In this document: in pieces, positions 25,160 to 33,218 of the stretch | How the letters are laid out: every line of letters starts with the position of its first letter | Position numbering within the stretch: the stretch's first letter is position 1 | Assembly (NCBI RefSeq): GCF_000741695.1 | Contig: NZ_JGZK01000017.1 | Span: 1-64,000 of the forward strand | Direction of reading: 5' to 3' | Source: Bifidobacterium reuteri DSM 23975 | GTDB taxonomy: Bacteria > Actinomycetota > Actinomycetes > Actinomycetales > Bifidobacteriaceae | Length of the DNA stretch: 64,000 nucleotides | Notes under the pieces: model-generated | The model's database searches: none | What the model saw: only the letters and a program-made list of their open reading frames with translations | Told to the model about the DNA's origin: nothing | Position numbers and translations under genes: made by a program

Positions 25160-26443
25160 ATGGCATCGCAATCCTCGCAATCACCACAACCTCAGCAATC
25201 ACCACAACCTCAACGATCACCGCTGCTCAGCCGCGACTTCATACTGCTCGTTGCCGGACAGGGCATCTCAGTGTTCGGCAACCTGATGCTGCGCTTCGCC
25301 ATGTCGATGTGGGTGTTGGACGAAACCGGCTCGGCCACGGTGTTCGGATCGATCCTGGCGGTCTCCGTCGTGCCGATGATCGTTCTCTCTCCGTTCGGCG
25401 GCGTTCTGGCCGACCGCATGAACCGCCGTACCATCATGGTGGCGCTCGATGCGCTTTCCGGCGTATTGGTGCTGGCGAGCGCCCTGGTGTTCGCAGCCAT
25501 CGGGTTCAACATCGCGGCCATCGCCGTGATGCAGGTGCTGCTCGCTGTGCTCGGCGCGTTCGAGACGCCCACCGTGCAGGCCGCGCTCCCCCAGATGTTC
25601 CGCCAACACGGTCAGGCCACCATGCGTCAGGCGATGGCCGTGGTCAATCAGGTGCAGCAAATCGGTTCGTTGCTGCCGAGCTTCCTCGGAGGCGTGTTGT
25701 ATGCGATGTTCGGCATCCGTTTGATGATGATCATCACCATCGTGAGTTTCGCCGCGGCCGCCGCGCTCGAATGCCTCATCCGTCTCGCCGCGCCCGACCG
25801 CGGCGATGAGGCGCTGCCGACACCTATAGAGGATTTCAAGGCAGGCATCCGCTTCCTTGTCAAGGACCGGCCGAACGTGTTCCAGCTGCTGCTGTTCGCC
25901 GCAGCGCTGAACTTCCTCGTCATCGGATACTCTGCGGTCGGCTTCCCCTACACGATCCGCACGGTGCTCGGTTTCGACGCGACCGTCTATGGCGTGGCCG
26001 ACGGACTGGTGGGCGTCGCCGGCGTGGCCGGCGCGTTTACCGCCGGGTTGTTCGCCGCCAAGCTCACGATGCGGCATTTCCCGCTGGCGTTGTTCCTGTT
26101 TTCGCTGACCGTGGTGCCTCAGGCAGTGGTATTCATGATTCCGGCGAGCGCATGGGCCAGATTGCTCGTGCTGGTGATCTTCACCTGCTGCACGATGATC
26201 GCCTGCTGCTTCACCAATCTCATCGCGATTCCGACGATCCAGATGAGCACGCCGGAATCCATGACCGGCAAGGTGATGGCCATGACCGCCGCCATTTCGA
26301 TGTGCGCCCAACCACTTGGCCAGATGGCGTACGGATGGGCCTACGACCGCTTCCCGGTGGCTGCCGTGCTTGCCGCCACCGCTATCGGTTCAGCCGTACT
26401 CATCGTGCTGATGGTGCCGCTGTCCGGGAAATTCGGCGACTGA
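25160..26443 (+). CDS. Major facilitator superfamily exporter
   Basis: A 427-residue protein with about twelve hydrophobic segments after a Ser/Gln/Pro-rich N-terminus of about 20 residues (imperfect SQSPQPQ repeats). Motif A is recognisable as GGVLADRMNRRTIM after helix 2. It resembles the MFS-3 type drug exporters of Gram-positive bacteria. The start at 25160 follows AAGGAAT; an ATG 36 bases upstream is possible. It is encoded 208 bp after a TetR regulator with a strong palindromic operator, so regulated efflux of a toxic compound is likely. Confidence 0.88.
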   Translation: MASQSSQSPQPQQSPQPQRSPLLSRDFILLVAGQGISVFGNLMLRFAMSMWVLDETGSATVFGSILAVSVVPMIVLSPFGGVLADRMNRRTIMVALDALSGVLVLASALVFAAIGFNIAAIAVMQVLLAVLGAFETPTVQAALPQMFRQHGQATMRQAMAVVNQVQQIGSLLPSFLGGVLYAMFGIRLMMIITIVSFAAAAALECLIRLAAPDRGDEALPTPIEDFKAGIRFLVKDRPNVFQLLLFAAALNFLVIGYSAVGFPYTIRTVLGFDATVYGVADGLVGVAGVAGAFTAGLFAAKLTMRHFPLALFLFSLTVVPQAVVFMIPASAWARLLVLVIFTCCTMIACCFTNLIAIPTIQMSTPESMTGKVMAMTAAISMCAQPLGQMAYGWAYDRFPVAAVLAATAIGSAVLIVLMVPLSGKFGD

Positions 26444-26516
26444 CGCGGCCTGAGACTCGCTGCCTGAGACGCCCATCGACTATTTCGAATCAAAGCCGAA
26501 CTGCCCGCCGGCACCG

Positions 26517-27842
26517 TCAGTCGAAGTCGGCGCCGAGGGCTGCGAGCTTGCCGCGGAAGTCGGCGTAGCCGCGGTCGATCAGGCTGATGCCCTGCACGTT
26601 GGAGGGGCCCTTGGCCGCGAGGGCCGCGATCAGGTGGCTGAAGCCGCCGCGCAGATCGGGCACGTCGATGTCGCGGCCGGTCAGCGGGGTGGGTCCGAAG
26701 ATCACGGCGGAATGCTTGTAGTTGCGCTGCTGGAAACGGCAGGGCAGGGAACCCAAGCACTCGCGGTACAGCTGGATGGTCGCGCCCATCTGCACGAGCG
26801 GCTTGGTGAAACCGAACCGGTTCTCGTACACGGTCTCATGCACGATGCTCAGGCCGTTCGCCTGGGTCAGCGCCACGACCAGCGGCTGCTGCCAGTCGGT
26901 CATGAAGCCCGGATGCACGTCGGTCTCGATGGCCACGGGCTTCAGATCGCCGCCCGGATGCCAGAAACGGATGCCCGTGTCGGTCACGTCGAACTCGCCG
27001 CCGACCTTGCGGAACACGTTGAGGAAGGTCATCATCTCCGGCTGCGTGGCGCCCTTGACGAAGATGTCGCCATGCGTGGCGAGCGCGGCCGCGGCCCAGG
27101 AGGCCGCCTCGATGCGGTCGGTGAGCGACGTGTGCGTGAAGCCCTTGAGCTCCCTGACGCCCTCGATGCGGAACGTGCGGTCCACATCCACCGAGATCAC
27201 CGCGCCCATCTTCTGCAGGACGGCCACCAGATCCATGATCTCCGGCTCGATGGCCGCGCCGGACAACTCGGTCTTGCCCTCGGCCAGCACGGCCGCCAGC
27301 AGCGTCTGCTCGGTGGCGCCCACGGACGGGTACGGCAGGTGGATCTTCGCGCCATGCAGGCCGTCCGGCGCGGTGATGTGGATGCCGTCCTCATGCTCCT
27401 TGTCCACCGTGGCGCCGAGCTTGCGCAGGGTCTCCAGATGGAAGTCGATCGGACGGCCCCCGATCGCGCAACCGCCGAGCGCCGGGATGAACGCCTCGCC
27501 CAGACGGTGCACCAACGGGCCCGAGAACAGGATCGGGATACGCGAGGAGCCGGACAGCGTGTCCACGTCCGCCACATCCGCCAACTGCACATGCGAGGCG
27601 TCGATGGTCACCACACCGTTCGCGCCGTCCACATCCACGCTCACGCCATGCAGCCGCAGCAGGTCCGAGACCACGTGCACGTCACGGATCTCGGGCACGT
27701 TCCTGAGCACCGACCTGCCCGGAGCGAGCAGCGCGGCCACCATGGCCTTGCTCACGAAGTTCTTCGCGCCACGGACCTTGATGGTACCGTTCAGCGGCTT
27801 GCCGCCCTCAACATGCAGCACATCATTCGTATTCTCAGCCAC
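26517..27842 (-). CDS. murA: UDP-N-acetylglucosamine 1-carboxyvinyltransferase
   Basis: Catalyses the first committed step of peptidoglycan synthesis, adding enolpyruvate from PEP to UDP-GlcNAc in the cytoplasm. The 441 residues carry the N-terminal RGAKN substrate motif (near residue 25), the fosfomycin-reactive cysteine in LGGCAIGGRPID and the GFMTDWQQPLVV segment. The start is GTG at 27842 after AGGAGA. It is divergent from nox. Confidence 0.92.
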   Translation of the reverse strand: MAENTNDVLHVEGGKPLNGTIKVRGAKNFVSKAMVAALLAPGRSVLRNVPEIRDVHVVSDLLRLHGVSVDVDGANGVVTIDASHVQLADVADVDTLSGSSRIPILFSGPLVHRLGEAFIPALGGCAIGGRPIDFHLETLRKLGATVDKEHEDGIHITAPDGLHGAKIHLPYPSVGATEQTLLAAVLAEGKTELSGAAIEPEIMDLVAVLQKMGAVISVDVDRTFRIEGVRELKGFTHTSLTDRIEAASWAAAALATHGDIFVKGATQPEMMTFLNVFRKVGGEFDVTDTGIRFWHPGGDLKPVAIETDVHPGFMTDWQQPLVVALTQANGLSIVHETVYENRFGFTKPLVQMGATIQLYRECLGSLPCRFQQRNYKHSAVIFGPTPLTGRDIDVPDLRGGFSHLIAALAAKGPSNVQGISLIDRGYADFRGKLAALGADFD

Positions 27843-28069
27843 GCCATTCTCCTATATATACGGTCTGCGGTTCAAACGCTATCGTCCAGTTTGCCATAAC
27901 CCATGTGCGCACTCGGTGAAATGCGCTTGGAGCCGAACGCCTCCGCGCCGCGGGTCCTTTGCACCGCTCCCACGATTCACGGAACCTTGCCGAGTGGTAT
28001 CCCACCCGGCACCTACGCGGCTGCCACCCAGCAATCCTCCTGGCACCACACCCAATCATGTGCTAATAA

Positions 28070-28085
28070 TGTGACCCAGCTCACA
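28070..28085. promoter_or_regulatory. CRP/GlxR-type site upstream of nox
   Basis: TGTGA, six bases, TCACA: an exact match to the CRP/FNR-superfamily consensus used by actinobacterial GlxR/Crp, extended by one pair to ATGTGA/TCACAT. It lies 84 bp before the NADH oxidase ATG in the 326-bp spacer shared with murA. Nothing else was recognised in that spacer. Confidence 0.6.
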
Positions 28086-28168
28086 TGTTCTGCCACACAT
28101 TCTCCATCCCCCTACGATACGATTCAGTGCAGGGCAATAGACGCCTAGGCCACTAGCAAAGGAGCATT

Positions 28169-29518
28169 ATGACCACCGTCGCCGTCATCGGCTGCACACA
28201 CGCCGGCACGTTCGCCGCCACCTCGATCCTCGCCGAGCACCCGGATTGGACCGTCCACGTATTCGAGCGCAACGGCACCCTGTCCTTCCTGTCCTGCGGC
28301 ATCGCACTATGGGTCGGCGATCACGTATCCGACCCGAAGAAGATGTTCTACTCCTCCCCCGAAGCGCTTGCTCAGGCGGGCGCGACCATGCACATGCGCA
28401 CCGACGTGACCAGCGTGGACCCGGTGGGCAAGACACTTACCTATCGCTCGCTCGAAGGTGGGGATTCGGCGTCCGAGGAGACGCTCGCCTTCGACAAGCT
28501 GGTCGTGACCACCGGCTCGCGCCCGGTGATTCCGCCGATTCCGGGCATCGACAGCCCGCATGTGCTGCTGTGCAAGAACTGGGACCACGCCATCGCTATC
28601 AAGGAGAAGGCGAAGTCCGCCAAGTCGGCGGTGGTGATCGGCTCCGGGTACATCGGCGCGGAGATCGCCGAGCAGTTCAGCCTGACCGGCGTCACAACCA
28701 CGCTGGTGGACGGCCTTGACCGCCCGCTGGCCAACAACTTCGACAAGACCATCACCGATCAGGTGGCCGCCGCGTTCGAGGAGCACGGCGTGACACTGGC
28801 GCTCGGCCAGAAGGTGGTGGAGTTCCGCGACAATGACGACGATACAGTCACCGTGGTCACCGAAAAGGGCGAATACACGGCCGAAATGGCGATTCTCGCC
28901 GTCGGCTTCCTGCCGAACACCGACCTGCTCAAGGGCAAGGTGGACATGCTGCCCAACGGCGCAATCATCGTGGACGACTACATGCAGGCCTCCGTGCCGG
29001 ACGTGTACGCCGCCGGCGACTCGGCCACCGTGTTCTACAACCCGACCGGCAAGCACGACTACATTCCGCTGGCCACCAACGCTGTGCGCCAGGGCCTGCT
29101 GGTGGGCCGCAATATCGAGAAGCCGACCGTGAAATACATGGGCACGCAGGCCACCTCGGCCGTGCAGCTGTACGACCTCTCCCTGGCCGCTTCCGGCCTG
29201 ACGCAGGCGGGTGCCGAGCGGCGCGGGCTCACCGTGCGTGAGACCTCGCTGGTCGACGACTACCGTCCGGACTTCATGCTCACCACCACGCCGGTCACCT
29301 CGATCCTGACCTGGGACCCCGAGACCCGCAGGGTTAAGGGCGGCCAGTTCTGTTCCAAGGCCGACATCTCCGGTGCCGCGAATGTGATCTCGATGGCGAT
29401 CCAGGCCGGATTCACCATTGATCAGCTGGCCAACGTGGACTTCCTGTTCCAGCCGAACTTCGACAAGCCGGTCTACTACGTGGGTGCGGTCGCCATGAAG
29501 GCCGCCGCCGAAGCCTGA
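28169..29518 (+). CDS. nox: NADH oxidase (FAD-dependent, CoA-disulfide reductase family)
   Basis: A 449-residue flavoprotein that reduces oxygen with NADH, probably to water. It has an N-terminal FAD-binding fold (VAVIGCTHAGTFAA), the redox cysteine in TLSFLSCGIALW (near residue 44), a second dinucleotide fold (AVVIGSGYIGAEIAEQF) and the FAD motif VYAAGDSATV, then a dimerisation domain. In an anaerobe this removes oxygen and regenerates NAD+. AAAGGAGCATT precedes the ATG. A CRP-like site lies upstream and a bidirectional terminator downstream. Confidence 0.93.
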   Translation: MTTVAVIGCTHAGTFAATSILAEHPDWTVHVFERNGTLSFLSCGIALWVGDHVSDPKKMFYSSPEALAQAGATMHMRTDVTSVDPVGKTLTYRSLEGGDSASEETLAFDKLVVTTGSRPVIPPIPGIDSPHVLLCKNWDHAIAIKEKAKSAKSAVVIGSGYIGAEIAEQFSLTGVTTTLVDGLDRPLANNFDKTITDQVAAAFEEHGVTLALGQKVVEFRDNDDDTVTVVTEKGEYTAEMAILAVGFLPNTDLLKGKVDMLPNGAIIVDDYMQASVPDVYAAGDSATVFYNPTGKHDYIPLATNAVRQGLLVGRNIEKPTVKYMGTQATSAVQLYDLSLAASGLTQAGAERRGLTVRETSLVDDYRPDFMLTTTPVTSILTWDPETRRVKGGQFCSKADISGAANVISMAIQAGFTIDQLANVDFLFQPNFDKPVYYVGAVAMKAAAEA

Positions 29519-29594
29519 GCTGAGAGTCCGAACGCACTGGGACTGCCCTGAGACTGCGCTGGGACACCCCGTAATCCGTATCCGCAATCTCTCC

Positions 29595-29641
29595 GAATCG
29601 GCCCCTCGTCACTGCATAACTGCATTACGAGGGGCCGATTC
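29595..29641. terminator. Bidirectional terminator between nox and pyrD
   Basis: GAATCGGCCCCTCGT (29595-29609) and ACGAGGGGCCGATTC (29627-29641) form a perfect 15-bp stem between convergent genes. No long T tract. Confidence 0.75.
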
Positions 29642-29658
29642 CCGATATCCCGCAGCGA

Positions 29659-30786
29659 TCACCGAGTTTCTTTAATCTTGCGCGCCAGCCCGGCATCCCA
29701 CATGGCTCCGGTGGCGGACATGACGGAATCTGCACCGGCGGCCTTGTACGCCGCATAATCGGCCGGAGACACCACACCACCGACGCCGTTAATCGCAAAA
29801 GCAAGTCCCAAACGCTCGCGGATGGCGGCCAAACGCCTCACCATGGCGAGGCCGGTGCCGCGAATGGCGTTGCCGCACACGCCGGAACGGTCCCGCCCCG
29901 CGCCGGGCAGCGCCTGATTGCCATGCACGTCCACCAGACGGGCGGAAATCGTATTGATGGTGCTGAACCCCTGCACGGTGCCGCGCGCGGCCGTGGAGCG
30001 CACCATGAGTTCGAGGTCGTCGTCGCTGGGGATGTACGCCAGCTTGATCATCAGCGGCGTATCGCCGATCTCGTTCTTCACGGCTTCGGTGATACGTCCC
30101 ACCAGCAGCGGGTCATGGCACAGCAGCCTGTTGTGCCCCTCGTTCGGACAGCTGGTGTTCATCACCATGAGCTTCGCGCCGGTCTCCTTGACCAAACGGG
30201 CCGTGGTGGCATGGTCGGCGATGTATTCCGCCTCGCTCATGCCCTCGACGCGCGAGCCCTGGAAGCTTGGCACCAAGACCTGCCCCGGCCCGGCTGCGGC
30301 AATGGCGGCACGCATGTCCGGCTGCCAATACTCCGGATCCTTGGACGGCACGCCAAAGCTGTTGGAGATGGACATCGGCAGCTCATAATTGGTGTCCGCC
30401 AGCACACCTTCGTCCAGCTCGGCGCTGCCGGGGGTCAGCGAGCCGTCCGCGGACTTGGGGTGCACGGCCAGCACGTTCGGGAATGGGTTGCAGCCCCATG
30501 CGCGCGAACGCACGGTCTTGTAGGTCGCCAGATCGAAGCCCATGCGGAAAGCGGCAGTGGTGTATTTGCTATTGAGCAGCGGCCCGGCGGGAATGCCGAA
30601 CGCCAGGTTCACCGGCTGCCCCAGGAAGGTTTCGCCCTGCTGCTTCCCAGCAATCGGTTCGTCATCGACATCGGCCTTCAGCGCCTGCGCGAACGCGCCG
30701 AACGGGCCATACTCGTAGTTGTCTTCATACGTGCGATTCACGTCATAAAACGGCTCGAAATCACTCATATTCCAACGATAAGCCAT
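29659..30786 (-). CDS. pyrD: Dihydroorotate dehydrogenase (class 1-like)
   Basis: An FMN barrel enzyme that oxidises dihydroorotate to orotate in pyrimidine synthesis. The 375 residues show NLAFGIPAGPLLNSKY, the substrate and base motif MNTSCPNEGHNR (the cysteine is the class 1 catalytic base), the FMN lysine in MIKLAYIPS and phosphate-binding loops GVGGVVSPADY and MSATGAMWD. Sequence details differ from canonical class 1A enzymes, so related flavin barrel enzymes remain possible. It has no adjacent pyr genes. Start: ATG at 30786, or the in-frame ATG 18 bases later. Confidence 0.75.
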   Translation of the reverse strand: MAYRWNMSDFEPFYDVNRTYEDNYEYGPFGAFAQALKADVDDEPIAGKQQGETFLGQPVNLAFGIPAGPLLNSKYTTAAFRMGFDLATYKTVRSRAWGCNPFPNVLAVHPKSADGSLTPGSAELDEGVLADTNYELPMSISNSFGVPSKDPEYWQPDMRAAIAAAGPGQVLVPSFQGSRVEGMSEAEYIADHATTARLVKETGAKLMVMNTSCPNEGHNRLLCHDPLLVGRITEAVKNEIGDTPLMIKLAYIPSDDDLELMVRSTAARGTVQGFSTINTISARLVDVHGNQALPGAGRDRSGVCGNAIRGTGLAMVRRLAAIRERLGLAFAINGVGGVVSPADYAAYKAAGADSVMSATGAMWDAGLARKIKETR

Positions 30787-30796
30787 GCCGCGAACG

Positions 30797-32416
30797 TCAC
30801 ATCACGCCGGCGAGTGACAGCGCCGCCTGCGCCACATTCGCCACGATGAACACAATGAACACGGGCGAAGTCCATCCGGCATACGTGTCAGGGATGCTGC
30901 GGTTCTGCAGCCGGTACTGTTTCAGTCCGCGCCCGTATGCCACGAGCGCCACCACCGCGCCGATCGCTCCGACCGCCGTCAACACGATCACATACACGCC
31001 GTATTGGCTGTCGTTGAGCTGCCCGGCGAACCAAGTGTCGATCAATCCGGAGAGCACCGCGTTGTTGAAGATGTGCAGCGCGATCGACCATATCAGCGAG
31101 TATTCCATCGCCACAAAGCCCAGAATCAAGCCAAACAGAAACGCGAATGTCCCCTGCACGAAGTCTCCGTGGAACAGGCCGAACGCCAGCGCAGAGGTCA
31201 CGATGGCGAAGTTCCTGCCCAGCGGCTTCAGCTCCTTCATCAGCACGCCGCGGAACATCACCTCTTCGCAGATCGGCCCGAACAGGCCTATATAGAGCCA
31301 CATGGTCACGGTGTTCGCGGACTGGTCGAGACTTTCCGACGTCGGCGAGGAGATCGCCGCGCCGAACGACGAGAGCACTAGCTGCACCAGACTGACTGCG
31401 CTTTGCGTGCCCATGCCGAGCAGCACGAAGATCAGGAACCATTGCGGCTGCATGCGCCCGCCACCATATTGGCTCGGCCGTCCGATCTGGTTCGGTTCGC
31501 CGTAGCTGTCCCTATGCGGACCGCCGAGCCAGAATTCCCGGGTGACGATGTCACGGTGACGCATGATGAGCAGGAACCCCATGGCGAAAACCAGCGAAGC
31601 GAGGCTGATAATGCCGTCGCCTTTGGTGGAGTCGCCTTCCACCATACTGGGTGTGATTACACCAAGCGCAATCATCGCGATGATGCTGCCTACGTACATC
31701 ATGGCTTCATAGATGAATGTAAGGCCCATCGCGCGATTGACCACGCGCCTGCGCCACGTACGCCACGCCTGGCGCGGGTCGATGGCGATGACCGGCGGCT
31801 GCTGGGGCTGCGGGGGCTGGTATTGCGTGCGGTACGGCGGCTGCAGTTGGGGCTGCGGCTGCACGGGGTACGCCGGCTGAGGCTGCGCTGCGGAATACGG
31901 CTGATACTGTGCGGTTTGCGGCATGTGCCGCTGCGGCTGGGCAGGATACTGGTTCGGTTGTACGGGGTATGATTGCGGCTGCGGCTGCGCAACATATGCC
32001 GGCTGCTGCGGTTGGTACTGTGCAGAGTCATACGACTGTGACTGCGGTGCAGGTTGAGGCTGCAGCGATAGTTGCGGCTGCGGCACTGCATATGGCTGCG
32101 GCTGCATCGTCGACTGGTACGCCTGCTCCGGTGCAGATATCTGAACTTGAGGCTGCACGAGGTACGACGGAGAAGAGGGCTGCGGCTGTGGTACAGCATA
32201 CGATTGCGGCTGCGCGGGGTACGGTTGCGGCGTCACCGGTTGCGATACCGGCCGGTACGCCGGCGTAGGCGTCTGGACTTGCGGCTGCACAGCACTAATC
32301 TGCGGTTGCGTATGCTGAGTCTGCGTATCCTGCTGAGGAGCCTCGTTCTGCCTGGGTTGCACCGGTTGCGTCGACGGTGACGGCTTCTGCAACGGATTCG
32401 GTTCGTTCATAGTCAT
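30797..32416 (-). CDS. CPBP-family intramembrane metalloprotease with Pro/Gln-rich N-terminus
   Basis: A 539-residue protein. The first 220 residues are a Pro/Gln/Tyr/Ala-rich cytoplasmic tail built from imperfect QPQ(S/P)Y repeats. About eight hydrophobic segments follow, with the CPBP (Abi/CAAX protease-like) motifs EEVMFRG, FGLFHGD and HIFNN, which supply the catalytic glutamates and metal-binding histidines. Members process membrane or prenylated peptides or give bacteriocin self-immunity. The start at 32416 is chosen because the upstream extension overlaps the divergent PH-domain gene promoter. Confidence 0.88.
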   Translation of the reverse strand: MTMNEPNPLQKPSPSTQPVQPRQNEAPQQDTQTQHTQPQISAVQPQVQTPTPAYRPVSQPVTPQPYPAQPQSYAVPQPQPSSPSYLVQPQVQISAPEQAYQSTMQPQPYAVPQPQLSLQPQPAPQSQSYDSAQYQPQQPAYVAQPQPQSYPVQPNQYPAQPQRHMPQTAQYQPYSAAQPQPAYPVQPQPQLQPPYRTQYQPPQPQQPPVIAIDPRQAWRTWRRRVVNRAMGLTFIYEAMMYVGSIIAMIALGVITPSMVEGDSTKGDGIISLASLVFAMGFLLIMRHRDIVTREFWLGGPHRDSYGEPNQIGRPSQYGGGRMQPQWFLIFVLLGMGTQSAVSLVQLVLSSFGAAISSPTSESLDQSANTVTMWLYIGLFGPICEEVMFRGVLMKELKPLGRNFAIVTSALAFGLFHGDFVQGTFAFLFGLILGFVAMEYSLIWSIALHIFNNAVLSGLIDTWFAGQLNDSQYGVYVIVLTAVGAIGAVVALVAYGRGLKQYRLQNRSIPDTYAGWTSPVFIVFIVANVAQAALSLAGVM

Positions 32417-32567
32417 ACCGTTCAACCTAACCGCTGTTGCTGAATGATTTGTGACGATGTCCACAATTACCAATGAATGCGCCGGCGGGACTCCGCGGAG
32501 AACGAGCCATATCCGATACAGTGGATGACGACAGGGAGCACTAGTGCGCCCGCCGACGTAGGGGGAC

Positions 32568-33218
32568 ATGATGGACAATCATCAACAGGATCGCACCGCG
32601 CAAACCGACACGACGCCATCGGATGCAACACCAACCGATACAGTTCAAGCCGACGCGACGCAATCCGATATAGCCGAACCCGCCATGGCGCATATCGAGC
32701 CGGCACCTATGGGCGTCACCCCAGCCATCTCCTGTGCCGACGGCTGGCGGCCGCTGCCGCCGCGGGTGCGCACCGTGTGGCTCATCACCGAGGCGTTCCA
32801 GTGCGTGATCTGGCTGGCGGTATGCGGCGTGATTACGGCCATCTGCCTCGCGAACGGCTGGTGGGGGTTCTGGCAACGGCTCATCATCGGGGTCGCCGTC
32901 GTCTATGCGGTGCTGGAACTCGTATCACAGCCGTTGCAGACCAAATATATGTATGCCTTCACGCGCTTCCGTATCGGCGAGCGCGATCTGGCCACCCGCA
33001 AAGGCTGGCTGTTCCGCACCTCCACCACCACGCCATACACCCGCGTGCAGCACGTGGATACCAAACAGAACCCGGTCCAACGTCATTTCGGACTCACCAC
33101 AGTGGTGGTGCACACCGCCGCCGACGAGCACGAAATAGCCGCGCTGGATACCGCCGAGGCCGAGCGTATCGTGGCGCTCATCACCGAACGTGTGGCCGCA
33201 GCAAAGGACGACCTGTGA
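32568..33218 (+). CDS. PH domain-containing membrane protein (YdbS-like)
   Basis: The 216 residues comprise a Thr/Asp/Ala-rich N-terminus of about 60, two hydrophobic segments (WLITEAFQCVIWLAVCGVITAICL and WQRLIIGVAVVYAVLELV) and a bacterial PH (DUF304) domain (YMYAFTRFRIGERDLATRKGWLFRTSTTTPYTRVQHVDTKQ). In Bacillus the ydbS-ydbT pair encodes such proteins and affects sensitivity to bacteriocins. The stop overlaps the start of the next gene (TGATG), so the two are coupled. GGGGGAC precedes the tandem ATG. Confidence 0.88.
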   Translation: MMDNHQQDRTAQTDTTPSDATPTDTVQADATQSDIAEPAMAHIEPAPMGVTPAISCADGWRPLPPRVRTVWLITEAFQCVIWLAVCGVITAICLANGWWGFWQRLIIGVAVVYAVLELVSQPLQTKYMYAFTRFRIGERDLATRKGWLFRTSTTTPYTRVQHVDTKQNPVQRHFGLTTVVVHTAADEHEIAALDTAEAERIVALITERVAAAKDDL

